Assembly: GCA_963575745.1 (NCBI GenBank)
Contig: CAUYUJ010003018.1
Location: forward strand, 18,973-82,972
From: Prorocentrum cordatum
Lineage: Eukaryota > Sar > Dinophyceae > Prorocentrales > Prorocentraceae
Length of the DNA: 64,000 nt
Reading direction: 5' to 3'
A model generated the notes under the pieces. It did not search any database, had not been told where the DNA came from, and was given only the letters and a program-made list of their open reading frames with translations. This document shows positions 45,775 to 56,261 of this stretch, in pieces. The position numbers and the translations under genes are program-made. How positions within the stretch are numbered: position 1 is the first letter of the stretch; each line of letters opens with the position of its first letter.

Positions 45775-46640
45775 CATGGGGCCCTTAGGAATCCCGATAG
45801 AACCCTCGGACCCCCAGAAGTCACCAGGGAATCCCTTGGAATCCCCTGGGAATCCTCTGACCCCCCAGAAGCCCCACGGAATCCCCAAGGAGTCCTCGGG
45901 TCTTTGAAGATTCGTAGGGAAGCCTCGGAAATTTTGGAATTCCTGGGGAATCCCTAGGGGGTCCTCTGATCCTCAGGAACCATTCGCAAATCCGAAGGAA
46001 TCCTCGGGGCCCCAGGGAACCCCGAGGTATCTGACGGAACCCCCGGATCCTCATAATTCCGGAAGGAATCCGAATAGATCTCGGGACCCCAAGGAATCTG
46101 TCGGGAATCTTCGAATCCACGGGAACCCTTGGGGCATCTTCCGATCCGCAGGAATCGCTCAGGAACCCTCGGATCCTCAAGACTCCCAAGGGGATCCTCG
46201 AGACCTCAGGAATCCCTCGGGGATCCTCTGGTCTTCAGGAATCCGCAAGCAATCCCCGGGCCTTCAGGAATCCCAAAGGAATCGTCGGATCCCTTGAAGT
46301 CCCGAGGAAATCCACCTGCAGTTCTCTAGGGATCCCACAGGAATCTTCGAATCCTCAGGAATCCTTAGGGAATCGTCGAGTCCTCGGGAATCCCATGCGG
46401 AATCTTCGGGTCCTCAAGAGTCCCTCTGGAACTTGAGGGCCCCTAGGAATCCTTCAGGAGCCCTTGTGCATCTGAAGTAATCCCTTGGCGATCCTCGGGC
46501 CCCCAGGAGTCCCTAGGGAATCCATGTGAATCCCTGCGGAATCTTCGGGTCCCCAGGAATCCCCACGGAATCCGGACGAAACCCGAGGGGGGCTTCAGAT
46601 CCTCAGGAGCCCCGAAGGAACCCTAAGGAATCCCAGAACC
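45775..46640. repeat. AGGAATCC-type degenerate repeat, block 2
   Basis: CAGGAATCC, TCGGATCC and AGGGAATCC words recur with a rough 28-32-bp period. The block shares its unit with 34262-34490. Confidence 0.85.
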
Positions 46641-46667
46641 TCACTGGGGCAAACCGAGTAAGGTTAA

Positions 46668-46738
46668 CTACTACTACCACTACTACCACCACCGCCACTA
46701 TTATTACTATTAGTATTACTATTACTACTACTACTACT

Positions 46739-46803
<65 letters not shown>

Positions 46804-46821
46804 TACTACTACTACTACTAT
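46668..46821. repeat. (ACT)n and (GAC)n microsatellite
   Basis: ACT units flank a pure (GAC)n stretch at about 46740-46802. Poly-Thr/Val frames are artefacts. Confidence 0.95.
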
Positions 46822-46840
46822 GACCATCTTACTAGTGCCA

Positions 46841-47048
46841 CTATCTTGCATGCTGTGCGCTGTATGACTTGAACTTATACTGCATTATGCAGCTGTTTGT
46901 TTGCTTGCAGGAGATAAAAGGTGCGAGCTGGCCCGCTCGCGTGCGCCGTGGGGTCGTCCCCGCGTCGTCGTCGTGTCGTCGGCCGGCCGGCCACCTCACT
47001 TATCATCCATGATACAGTAAACTTGCTTACCGGTTACTTGTCTTATTG
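46841..47048 (+). other. 5-prime leader of the retroelement
   Basis: This stretch lies between the microsatellite and the first ATG. It contains a small hairpin (CTGCAT-T-ATGCAG, about 46880-46892) and TGTTTGCTTGCAG (about 46898-46910), which looks like a trans-splice acceptor. I find no matching copy in the last 500 bases of the window, so it cannot be called an LTR. No tRNA primer-binding site was recognised. Confidence 0.35.
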
Positions 47049-48287
47049 ATGTCTCATCTCGTACCGTCTCTCCCTGACCAGAGTGAACATGAGATCTTTA
47101 TCCCTTTGACATCTAACCCCCATTCTCAGAGGAAAGATTGGTTATCAGCCGAATGCCGCGACATAGTCGAAGCGGGCTCAGATCAACCAGAAGCAGGGAC
47201 TTCTGATGAACCCCACGACTTAGTCGCTGCGGGCATGAGCTATGATAAGACAGATGCGATGTCCGTCACTTCGCGAAGCGCAGATCATTATGTTGTACAA
47301 CATGACGGACATGATCCCCAGGAGAGCGGCCCTGGTCAGGGCCGCCTTCTTTCTTCTAATGCCGCCACTCGGGTCTCTAGGGGTAGACGCACTGAAGAGG
47401 CTGTTGAGACGTCGGAAGATGGCTTTCCCTCTGGAGTTCTGATCGGTAATCGTGAACAAACCCCAGACCCGCATGGACGGAATGGCACAACAGCAAGATC
47501 TAGACGAGGGGCATTCTCGTCTTTGATCGCCGAATCGACGGGGTCGATCAGTCCTATTCCGAATGCTACACATACATTCGTACCGACCGCCGGTGAAGCC
47601 AGCCGACCGGGGGAAATCCACGAGTCCACATGCGTGTACCCCAATTCTCCAGGCGGATGGGGAGGCACGAGCGGAAATGTTCCCATCCCAATAGCATTGA
47701 ACGGACAATTCGGCCAAGATAGTGATGATCTTGTTGACAAAGAACATGAAATAATCTCAATGGAAGAAGATTTTGATTATGTCAACAAAGAAGTCTCCTT
47801 GAGCCGAGAATTGGCCTCATTAGTGGAAGCCGAACACCCCGCCCAAGGCGAGAGGTGGTCCCCAGATGGATCAGATGAAGATACCAATGACCTGACGCCT
47901 CAGGCGGACAAGGCTGAGACTCAGGCGAAGCATGATAGGGAGCCTACAGGACGGACTCCTGCACCTCAACTCAAGAAGCAGAGGAACGAGGATTACGATT
48001 TAAACGACTCACCACTTAAAGAAGGTTTCTATCGTCCTGCCGTCGCCTCAGGCGATTGGCAACGCTCAGTGCCGGCTGTGGTTGAGGATGGAGGAATGGT
48101 TGGACAACCAGCTTCGTGCATTGAGCTTATAAGACAGGACGAAAGGATGAGGAGCTTCTGGAGGTACCTAAACCCCCAGAAAGTACGTTGGTGCGTCCCA
48201 GATCGAACGCTTCTAGCAGGGGAATGCCCAACATGCCAAGAGCAGGAGCGAGGTCTACTTCAAGGAGCAACAGCAATATTTCCATGA
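47049..48287 (+). CDS. ORF A, unknown retroelement protein
   Basis: An intact frame of about 412 codons starts at the ATG at 47049. The protein is hydrophilic and acidic, rich in Glu/Asp/Ser/Gly, with no membrane segment and no recognised domain. The C-terminal part contains a CPTC word and ends 100 nt inside ORF B, which is in another frame. The overlap suggests either leaky or coupled translation of ORF B, or a frameshift joining the two. Codon use is more even (less GC3-rich) than in the retrogene at 40.7 kb and like the rest of the element. It could be an extended N-terminal Gag region or an accessory protein. No homologue is recognised by eye. Confidence 0.55.
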   Translation: MSHLVPSLPDQSEHEIFIPLTSNPHSQRKDWLSAECRDIVEAGSDQPEAGTSDEPHDLVAAGMSYDKTDAMSVTSRSADHYVVQHDGHDPQESGPGQGRLLSSNAATRVSRGRRTEEAVETSEDGFPSGVLIGNREQTPDPHGRNGTTARSRRGAFSSLIAESTGSISPIPNATHTFVPTAGEASRPGEIHESTCVYPNSPGGWGGTSGNVPIPIALNGQFGQDSDDLVDKEHEIISMEEDFDYVNKEVSLSRELASLVEAEHPAQGERWSPDGSDEDTNDLTPQADKAETQAKHDREPTGRTPAPQLKKQRNEDYDLNDSPLKEGFYRPAVASGDWQRSVPAVVEDGGMVGQPASCIELIRQDERMRSFWRYLNPQKVRWCVPDRTLLAGECPTCQEQERGLLQGATAIFP

Positions 48288-49399
48288 TGGAAACATGCTG
48301 GAACTGGAATTTGGACTGCGCGCCTCAGGCGGAGAGCAGATGTCCGGGTAAAGCCAACAAGCCAGAAGGTGCATGTAGGCATCCAGTATGTAAGAGTTTG
48401 TCTGCGGTATGCCCTAAGTGTAGCATCCAATGGTTGTGTGAAGAATGCTTCCCTATGAATGATCATAACTGCACATATCTATTTATGCAAAAAAATCAGG
48501 ATCCGGCTAGACTAGCTGAAGTTAAGACACCGCAAGAATTCCTGGCCAGCGAAGCGCAGCTGGCCGGACGGGCCCGATTGGATCGAGAGGAGATGATCGC
48601 AACCATGGCAGAAGTTCGGATGACGTTCGAGGCTGAAAAACTCGCTCTAGCCAGGGTTGCCAGAGAGCGAGAACGAGAACTGATGGGACAGGTGCACCAT
48701 CAGACCGCGGCCGCTAAGCGGCATGCGGAGATAGAAGCCGAGAGTAGATATGTAGAGATGTTGGCTTCAGAACGACAGCCCGTTGTGGCGGCGACTAATC
48801 AGTCTGTTCATGCCAAAACGGTCATCGCTGCTGTTGCGGCGGCTAGAGTAGAAGGAAAACAAATCGCTACAGCTAGGGCGGAACGAGAAAAACAGGATCT
48901 CCAAGAAAAGCTTAAAAACGCCAGGCAGGAGGTGCTTAACACTCAAGTTGTAGCTGCGAAAATAGCTGGCCGGAACAATCGATATCGAGATGAACCTAAA
49001 CCGCGCGAAAATGCCAGAGCATCTCTGCAGCGCATGCAATCGAGCAATGATAAATGCCCGCCGGCCAAGCCGACTGGGACGGACGGACGACCATTGCCGG
49101 CGGCTCAGTCGTCTGGCACAACGTCCGTTCCGCCTCAGTCTGACATGACAACTGGAGTAAACGCGGGGTCGTCAACTTCGCAGGCGAGGGCTGCGCCGCA
49201 GCCTCAGCCCGCGGAGAGGGAAGAACCTCAAGCAGAGAGTTCCATAGTCGCCCAGTTTTGTTCGATTTGCTTCAACCCGAGGACGGGTAGTTGCGCTGGC
49301 TGGGGTTTGCCGGCTTGCAAAGATCACTTCGATGCGAGCACTAGAAGATGTTCCAAATGTACCCCGCAGAAGAGCGAAAGGTCAGCTGCCAACGTGTGA
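48224..49399 (+). CDS. ORF B, zinc-finger / coiled-coil protein (TRIM-like layout)
   Basis: The open frame begins at 48188; the first ATG is at 48224. Near the N-terminus a cysteine/histidine cluster (CRHPVC, then CPKC, CEECF and HNC) has B-box-like spacing. A long charged helix follows (roughly residues 120-270 of the frame), rich in Ala/Glu/Arg/Lys with heptad character, probably a coiled coil. A Ser/Pro/Gln linker leads to a C-terminal second zinc cluster (FCSICF, then C, CKDH and CSKC). Zinc finger, coiled coil and C-terminal domain resemble TRIM proteins in layout only. A likely role is oligomerisation or nucleic-acid binding for the element. It overlaps ORF A by 64 nt from the ATG. The frame is intact, unlike gag and pol. 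Confidence 0.6.
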   Translation: MPNMPRAGARSTSRSNSNISMMETCWNWNLDCAPQAESRCPGKANKPEGACRHPVCKSLSAVCPKCSIQWLCEECFPMNDHNCTYLFMQKNQDPARLAEVKTPQEFLASEAQLAGRARLDREEMIATMAEVRMTFEAEKLALARVARERERELMGQVHHQTAAAKRHAEIEAESRYVEMLASERQPVVAATNQSVHAKTVIAAVAAARVEGKQIATARAEREKQDLQEKLKNARQEVLNTQVVAAKIAGRNNRYRDEPKPRENARASLQRMQSSNDKCPPAKPTGTDGRPLPAAQSSGTTSVPPQSDMTTGVNAGSSTSQARAAPQPQPAEREEPQAESSIVAQFCSICFNPRTGSCAGWGLPACKDHFDASTRRCSKCTPQKSERSAANV

Positions 49400-49734
49400 G
49401 AAGAAGAGGCCGTGGCGAACGCAGTCGAGCCAGAGAGAAGAATAATGAAGCTTAAAGCTATCATCACAAATCCAATCCCGCATACAGAGAGCGAACAAGA
49501 AAAAGGGTTAGGGTTCACCTCGAGTTCATTCGATTTGCCGCTGCTTTCGCAAGAAATCCTGTGAGGCCCTTGATGCGCCGCAACTTTACCGTTCCCGGTT
49601 CTGCTCTAGAAGGCCCGGTTAAGCCGAGCACCCCTGAGAATGGGTTTCCAATCAACGCGAAATTGACAGGGTCTAATGATGATAACCTTCTTGTCAAATA
49701 CTACCCGTTTTCCAGGGGTGGCCCTGCGGGGCCG

Positions 49735-49753
49735 CCGGCGGCTAAGCCGTCGG
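49735..49753. repeat. GGC-TAA-GCC mini-hairpin in gag
   Basis: Arms CCGGCGGC and GCCGTCGG (one mismatch) around TAA. Reads in frame as PAAKPSG. Confidence 0.7.
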
Positions 49754-50775
49754 GCGAGGCAGGACAGGACAAAGAAGGGGGCGACAAGAGTGACGCTCCG
49801 AACACTGAGATCATGTGAACGCGCGACGAAGATAGCGCTAAACGACCATATGAGTCGCCTCCAGGGAGTCCGGGGGGGTCGGGGCCCTCAGATGGCGGAG
49901 GCTGCCGTGGAGGACCTCAGGGCCCTGGTGGGCCGCGTGATCCAGGAGGTATTGATGAAAGTACGGCGTTGGACCAATTGAGACAGGTTGAAAACAATCA
50001 GAAGATTGCATTGTTGGACATCCCCGATGTTGCAAACAGACGGGAGTGGCAAATGCACGCAATCCGTGCGATCGTTGGGTCATCGCCCGAGAGCCAAGCA
50101 GCGCGTCACTGGATTGCAGAAGCTATGAACCCAGCTGTGGACGATGAACAACTGAAAGAAGCAGGGCGCTTCCAGCTTCTTGACCTCATGGTCGCCACTA
50201 ATTTCATTGAGAAATCAAATAAAATGCGAAGAAATCGCAGCCAGCCTGGTCATCACATGCACTTCCTCCAGCAGATCACTCGAATGGAGTACAGCGCCCA
50301 GAATGAGGGAAGGCTCTTAACTGGACGCGAGATGGTACGAGCCATTTGTCATTGGTGTTCTGTTAGGTCAGAGCTGGGCCAACATCGCATTTCGCGTGAT
50401 ATCTTCAAGGTTGTTATTGACCCCCGCAGGCCAGATGCTGACCTGTATCATTTCTATAACGAATGGACAGACGTATACCAACAGCTCTACGGCGCCCGAC
50501 CTCCGTCTGATGAAGTGAGAGCTTCGATTCATGCGCACTTCATTGAGCAATGCAGAAAGCCCTGCAACTTTAATTTCGTATGCCATCTCTATGGCATGTC
50601 CAAGGATAAAATGGGTCATGGTGTGAAGACTTACGAACGGCTGATGGGGCAGATTGAAGGAACGATGTTGCGAGATAACGAAGAGTGGAACATCAGCGTG
50701 CATGAGAGTTCCTTGAATAAACGTGCTCGGCAGGCCAGGTTAGGCGGAGGTGGGGGCAATGGCAATCGACGGAAT

Positions 50776-50798
50776 GCCGGCGGCAAAGCCGCTCCGGC
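50776..50798. repeat. GGC-AAA-GCC mini-hairpin in gag
   Basis: A central GCGGC-AAA-GCCGC with outer GCCG/CGGC pairing and a 2-base bulge. In frame it reads GGKAA. Confidence 0.7.
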
Positions 50799-50918
50799 AG
50801 AAGTAGCAGCTAAACTAGGGAAACCCACCGATGTCATGAACAGCGGATTGACTCAGGACGAGACGACGTGTAGGCGCGAGCGCAAGGGCGAGACCTGCCC
50901 GTATGCTGGGAAAGGTTG

Positions 50919-50925
50919 TTTTTTA
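50919..50925 (+). promoter_or_regulatory. Possible -1 ribosomal frameshift site (TTTTTTA)
   Basis: In the gag frame the codons are TGT TTT TTA, a canonical X-XXY-YYZ slippery heptamer. A -1 slip reads FFNH and completes the CCCH finger. A simple one-base loss in the T run would look the same, and the reading must return to the first frame later, so this may be only a mutation or an assembly error. Confidence 0.3.
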
Positions 50926-51513
50926 ATCATAAAGAAGCCAAGAATGCCGCGCCGGCTCAGCCTGTTGCGGGAAATAAGTCTAATGCCGCTCCTGCCCAGG
51001 ATAAGAACCCCAGAGGGAGATCCAAGGACCGAGGCCGAAAGGGGCAGAGTCGACCACAGACCCCGATGGGCGGACGTGGAAAGGGAGCGCAACAGAGAAA
51101 CAGAAGTCAATCCAATCACGAGTCCATGCTGCGCGTGGCCTCGAGATTCCAAGAGTTGTCGAGGAGCAGCAGACGGTTGCAACAAAGCCCACAGGGGGTT
51201 GACCGACGCTGAAAAGCTTAAACGCGACAAATGGGAGCAAGCGAAACTTGACGCGGGACAATCTTTGGGATACGAGCGCACAGCCAAACAAGCCAATGCC
51301 GCCGCTGCCAATGTCTCATCGACTGGAGGTAACGGTGGCTCGAGAGCCTCCAGTAGTTAGTCCGACAAACGTAAAAAGGACGGAGACAATAATAAAGGCA
51401 AAGGCAAAGGCAAAGATGATCTGTCGCTCCTTCAAGGAAACAGGTAAATGCTCGCGTGGCAAGGAATGTTGGTTTGTTCAGACCACGGATGGTCGTCCGT
51501 GACAATGGCTCCG

Positions 51514-51536
51514 CACTGGCGGCTCAGCCGCCAGTG
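51514..51536. repeat. Perfect 10-bp mini-hairpin with TCA loop
   Basis: Arm CACTGGCGGC, loop TCA, then the exact complement GCCGCCAGTG. This is the longest perfect member of the mini-hairpin family and lies between the second CCCH finger and the protease region. Confidence 0.9.
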
Positions 51537-51902
51537 AAGGAGGAATGATGCATATAATTTTGTCAAGGGTACTCTTTCTTGTCTTCCGTGCTCGACGGAT
51601 GCGGCGAAGCCCGCGTCGGTCAAACCGAAAGCGGAGGGGTCAGAAGGGACCCACTGACCAAGTCAGCCTGGGCGCCATAGCGCGCCCCGCCCCATTGTTT
51701 CGGGGCCTCCCAGGGCAGAAACAGACCGGCCCCAGATGTTTGAAGGTCTTTATTGATACCGGCGGAGGAGAATACAGGAATCCCTCCGGCGATGAGTTTC
51801 ACCGCGAAAGCAGGGAACATATCGAGAGTCTCGTCAATGTCCTTGCGAACTTCATGTATCCTCTTTCTCGGGGCGCTATCAAGAAGTACTGGTGCATCCC
51901 CC

Positions 51903-52679
51903 CCTAGTAAGAGTTGCATCCGATATCGGAAGAACGATAGGTGCAATCTCCGTGTCCGATTTCACCCCTCTACTGAGGGGCCCACCATCGCTTGGAGGAA
52001 GGCGCGCCGCCACGACTTGAAAGAGTTGCCTTCGAGTGGCAAAGATAGGTGGACACTCCCAGGAGAAATGCGCAGACAGATGTCTACTCAGTCGAGGGCG
52101 TCTGCTGCGGAATCTCTGATCAGAGCGTCGGACCTGCAGGGCGAAGTCTGGCATCTCTGGTTGAGAACCGAGGAGGGGGAAGAGGTCCCACACGGCACAG
52201 CCGCTGCTGGATGCACAGACAAAGTCGCTGCGTATCTTGGCGCGCTGAGCTTTATTATAGACACTGGGTGTGGGTATAAACTCATAGCGGAGAGATATAT
52301 TAGAAGTGCAGGCGCAATGAGATTGATTCGAAAGCTTCCGCAATCGATCACTCTGAATACTGCTGGGGGAGAATCAAAGGCCCTCGGTTCAGTTCGCATC
52401 GCATGTCCCAAATTTAAGGGTGGTAGTTTTAATGCTCTAGTCATGCCGGAGACCCCGTGCGTGATTTCGGTAGGAGAGCGGTGCATGGATCACGGCTTTA
52501 GCTTCTTCTGGCCAGCAGGCCAAAGACCCTACTTGTTGCTGCCCAATGGTCAAAGAGTGGACCTGGCCGGTGAGGGCAAGATACCATACTTGACCTTATC
52601 AGGCAAGAGGCGCTGGGTCAGTGGATGCGCGCGGTTGCCGCCGGAGGGGGTGAAACCCCCGAGCGGTGGTGTCGCGTGA
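51903..52679 (+). pseudogene. Retropepsin-like aspartic protease region
   Basis: The frame carries IIDTGCGY with the catalytic Asp codon at 52260 (DTG), then a LNTAGGES segment and a C-terminal part with TPCVISVGERCMDHGFSF and WPAG. That order matches the protease of copia polyproteins (D-T/S-G, flap, then a conserved hydrophobic end). It would cut the Gag-Pol precursor. A frameshift near 52625 moves the reading into another frame (GAKAFLDNV...), so the 3-prime end is not continuous with integrase. Another DTG word upstream (about 51755, another frame) lies in DNA whose reading frame is unclear. Confidence 0.7.
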
Positions 52680-52818
52680 CGCCAGGCGCCAAGGCATTCC
52701 TGGACAACGTGGAATCGGCGGGAGGCCCTCCGCCCCATGCTGTTCAGACTCGCGTGACCATAGACCTGCACACACATGAGTTGATTGGTACCCACAGCTA
52801 GGCTGAAGTCTTTCAACT

Positions 52819-54237
52819 TTGCCCGGCCACGGACAAGCCGTCGGTCAGTGCGACGAGCAGCCCGGCAAAGCCGAGGCCTGCGCTGCCGCATACAGGAGCC
52901 TTTATGGGCATGGAGTCTCGGGATACCTTCCTTATGCGATGAATCGAGGACTGGACTCCAGCGCGTGCGACGCGGCCCCAGGACCCGAGGAGGGTGAAGT
53001 TGGAGACGCTGACGGCGTCGACTTAGTCGACGTCGACGCACCGCCAGATATAGACCCAGACGATGCGGAGGTTGAGGTGTCGGAGACCCTTGCCGAGCGG
53101 CTCAAAAAGGCCGCAGCTTCCTTGCCGCATCTTCTAACTCATACTCCCAAGAACCCATATTGTTCAGTATGCAATTGGGCCAAAGCTATCAGAAAGCAAC
53201 AGCGCAAGGCACAAAACAAAGGGCTAAAGGTTCCCCGCCCATACGCTCACCCCACTTCGTTCGGACACCTGACGACGATGGATCATGGGTTTGCGATGGA
53301 TGAACTCTCGCGGGAGCTCCAAAATGAGACCGCGTGCGTGACTTTTCGCGACCGAGCTACGGATTTTCCTGCCGCTCAGGGTGTACACGACAAGTCTGCG
53401 GTTCACGTTTGTAACTTTTTGGTAAACCTGAAAGCCCTGGAGGAGAAGTTAGAATATTGTTATACAGATGGTGCAAGAGAGCTTGCGACGGCATGTTACG
53501 AGCTCAATATTGCCCATGATCCCACCATCCCAGGAAATAAGAAACATAACGCCGTTGCTGAGCGTGCAAATGGCGCGGTACAGATGGGGACCAGAGCCTT
53601 ACTCATGCAGGCTGGTCTTCCACCGCCATGTTGGACCTATGCAGTTCGATAATTCTGTCTATGCTATAACACCAGGACCCCAACGGAGGGACAGTCAAGT
53701 TGGGAACGACGCTTTGGATGCAGATTTGATGCTCCACTCCTTCCTTTCGGGTCCCTTGTACGTTATGTGCCTCCACCTGAGTCCAGGTTTCGGACCGCCA
53801 AGACTGGCGCAACGATGGCTCCGGGGATATACTTGGGGTGTGTGCACAAAGCGGGGGGATTGGTTGGACCCGACAGTTATGTTGTGCCGTTGAGACAACT
53901 GGACAGTCTGAACATGGAGTCAGGGCGTACCCCAGAGGGCAAACGACCCACTATTGAGAAGTCCGATCAGGTGTACAGCAACATCTTAGATGGTACTGCG
54001 GATGACCAATCGCCCCAATTTCCTTTGCGAAAAGCGTGCGACAAAGCGGTGACCGAAGTGCGTTCCGTCACGATCCCTACAGCAGGAGAAGCTGCGGCCG
54101 TCCCAGACGGACCACAACCAGCAACAGGGATACGACCGGACACAACTTATTTCATGCCGATGATCCTGCTGTTGTTATGCCACCGCCTTCTCAAGGGGGC
54201 GAGGACGCTCCACACTTCGACTCAGAGGCCGATTTAG
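52819..54237 (+). pseudogene. Ty1/copia-type integrase region
   Basis: The N-terminal part is acidic. A zinc-binding HxxxH..CxxC cluster (HLLTH, CSVC) follows near 53135-53175. The catalytic triad is visible: Asp at 53281 (TMDHG), Asp at 53467 (YTDGARE) and Glu at 53560 (NAVAERANG), separated by 61 and 30 residues. After an in-frame TAA at 53650 the same frame continues with the downstream integrase/linker sequence (SSWERRF, LVRYVPPP, GIYLGCV). Near 54150 a -1 frameshift passes into an acidic linker (HADDPAVVMPPP...) that runs to 54515. Integrase inserts the element's cDNA into the host genome. The stop replaces one codon only, so decay here is recent or partial. Confidence 0.8.
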
Positions 54238-54384
54238 AAGATGACGGCCCTGGGGGACTGCGTGTGGACGACGGGCCTATGGCAGTTGACGGCAGGGATC
54301 CTCAGCGCGATTCCCACCCAGCAGACAAGGATCAAAAACTGGGACTCGCACAACTTGAATATCGTTTGGACAGACAGTCCAATT

Positions 54385-54408
54385 TCTCAGCGGCTAAGCC
54401 GCGTGAGA
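54385..54408. repeat. Two-part mini-hairpin with TAA loop
   Basis: Inner GCGGC-TAA-GCCGC and outer TCTCA/TGAGA with a single bulged G. In frame it reads SAAKPRE. Confidence 0.8.
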
Positions 54409-55120
54409 AAGCTCCCGGGAAAGGACAACTTCTTGCTCGAACAATTCAAAACCTGCACACGATGGAATCCTTTGAGGACAGACGAGTTGTTGCTGGACTA
54501 ACAAAGTGGAGTTGACGCATAAGCTTCCATTGACAGGTCGCCGAAAGACATGCAGCATCCGAGTTGTTCTTTACTATGAGCCCGATTACGTGCCTATAAC
54601 TCGCGTGTGGGTCACTGACCCAGACCCGAAATACAGTGCCCAATGTGTGAAAAAGCTACCTGAATCCACCAATCCTGGGATCCGTCCTGGACGACGGCTC
54701 AACGTGAATCAAGCACAACGCCGACAGGCCGTGGATCAATACAAGGCAGAAGGGAGAGGATTTCTCGGAATAGAAGATCCTGGCCCTTGCCTTGGCCTTC
54801 TGCGTGATATTGGCCTAGATGTGGATAATCCACCGACTCCGCCCGAACCCGCAGTGGCACAGCCCTTTGCGGCCCTTCCTGAGGCCAGGCTAGCAGCACC
54901 GAAGGTGGCTGAGCGGCTCCGCCGTTCGAGGGGGGACAGCCTGTGCTACACACCTGGCAGCGGACGTGGGGCGGCGTCGCGGTTTACTCAGGGCGGTCAA
55001 GCCGCAGCTGTGGCCGCTGAATCCTCGGAGGAAGGTGATTATGAAGAACATCTTTCGGATGGTGAGGATATTTGGTGGAAACAGACATGGTACGGAGGCG
55101 CTATTGCTCGAGATGGGATT

Positions 55121-55143
55121 CCCTCCGGCTCGGCCGGTAGGGG
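55121..55143. repeat. Two-part mini-hairpin with TCG loop
   Basis: Inner CCGGC-TCG-GCCGG and outer CCCT/AGGG with one bulged T. Reads SGSAGRG in the RT linker. Confidence 0.8.
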
Positions 55144-56261
55144 CCCGTTGTCCGATGATGAAGAGTCTGAGGACATACATGAGGCAAGCCAGACCTCGAG
55201 TCCGGCGGCCGCCGCGTCGCGGCGAAGCGTACTTCGTATGCCGTTGCAGCATGGCTCGGCTACAGATCTCAGTCATCGTGAAAAAGAGAGATTTGATTTG
55301 CAATACTTTTACAACCCTTTTACTGACCTTATCTCAATCATCGACGAGCCCTTCCAGCTTCCCAACGACTGGCCACGCGCCCACATTGATGCCGCTGTCG
55401 CCAGGTCTGCCTCACAAGACGAGGCCACAGCGAACAAAGACGCCCAAGCTGCCTTGAGAAAAGAATGGGATAGGTTGCGTGACATAGGCACATGGATAGA
55501 GGAAGGTGTCAGAGAATACCCTGATGTGGTTGCCGAACTCACGGGACAGACGGCCCACTTTGGCCGGCTATTTGCGATTCTTGCTGACAAGAACTCAGAG
55601 TTACCGTTGGGACACAAAGATTGCAAGTATAAAGGTCGGGTAGTTCTTGACGGTTCGAGTGTGAGAGATCAGAATAAGGATGCGGCATTGTTTCAGGAAC
55701 TTTCCAGCAGCCCTGCTACAATGCAGGTTAGCAAAGCAGCTGACACATACGGGCTATTTGAAGGTCACAGCATCGAGCAAGCGGACGCCCGCCAAGCCTA
55801 TACTCAATCGAAGCTAGGCGGCACCCCCACTTGAGTTTTCTTACCCCGAGATGAATGGCCTAAAGAATGGTCCCACATGCGTAATCCTGTATGCCCGTTA
55901 TATCTCTCATTGTACGGGCACCCTATTTCAGGTGGATATTGGGAGCAGCATTGTGAGGGACACGCTACGGCAAAAGGCTTTGTGAAGTGTAGCCCAGGGC
56001 GTAGCTGTTATTGCCACAAAGAATTGCAAATGTTCCTAATTATCTGTGTTGATGATTTCAAGCTGTCGGGACCTTCCGACAAGCTTGCAGAGGGTTGGAA
56101 ACTATTGCAATAACCCTCTGATAACCGTCCCAAGGGAATAGACATATACCCTCCAGAGGCTGTTGGGAGATATTTGGGATGTGAACATAGACTTTCAACG
56201 CGCTGGGTTGAATGGCAGGGAGAGTTACCTACAACCTTAGACCCGCCTCCTCCTAAGGTTA

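Larger units (their letters stand above)
49561..51502 (+). pseudogene. Gag-like region with CCCH zinc fingers, broken
   Basis: The frame beginning at 49561 continues in register through a TGA at 49816 into a Gly/Pro-rich linker and a helical capsid-like domain (about 49970-50700). A basic Gly-rich part follows. The first CCCH finger (CRRERKGETC, C-x5-C) reaches its histidine only in the -1 frame, after a TTTTTTA run at 50919-50925; the basic N/Q/R/G-rich tail is also in that frame. The original frame resumes by about 51190 and ends at the TAG at 51358. A second CCCH-type finger (CRSFKETGKC, C-x5-C-x3-Q) lies at about 51420-51480 in a third frame, with Gln in place of the last His. Dinoflagellate copia Gag proteins typically use CCCH fingers. 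Function: RNA packaging and capsid. This copy is probably dead. Confidence 0.7.

Noticed and set aside
49505-49518. Telomere-like GGGTTAGGGTT
   Set aside because: Fewer than two units, inside an ordinary sequence between ORFs.
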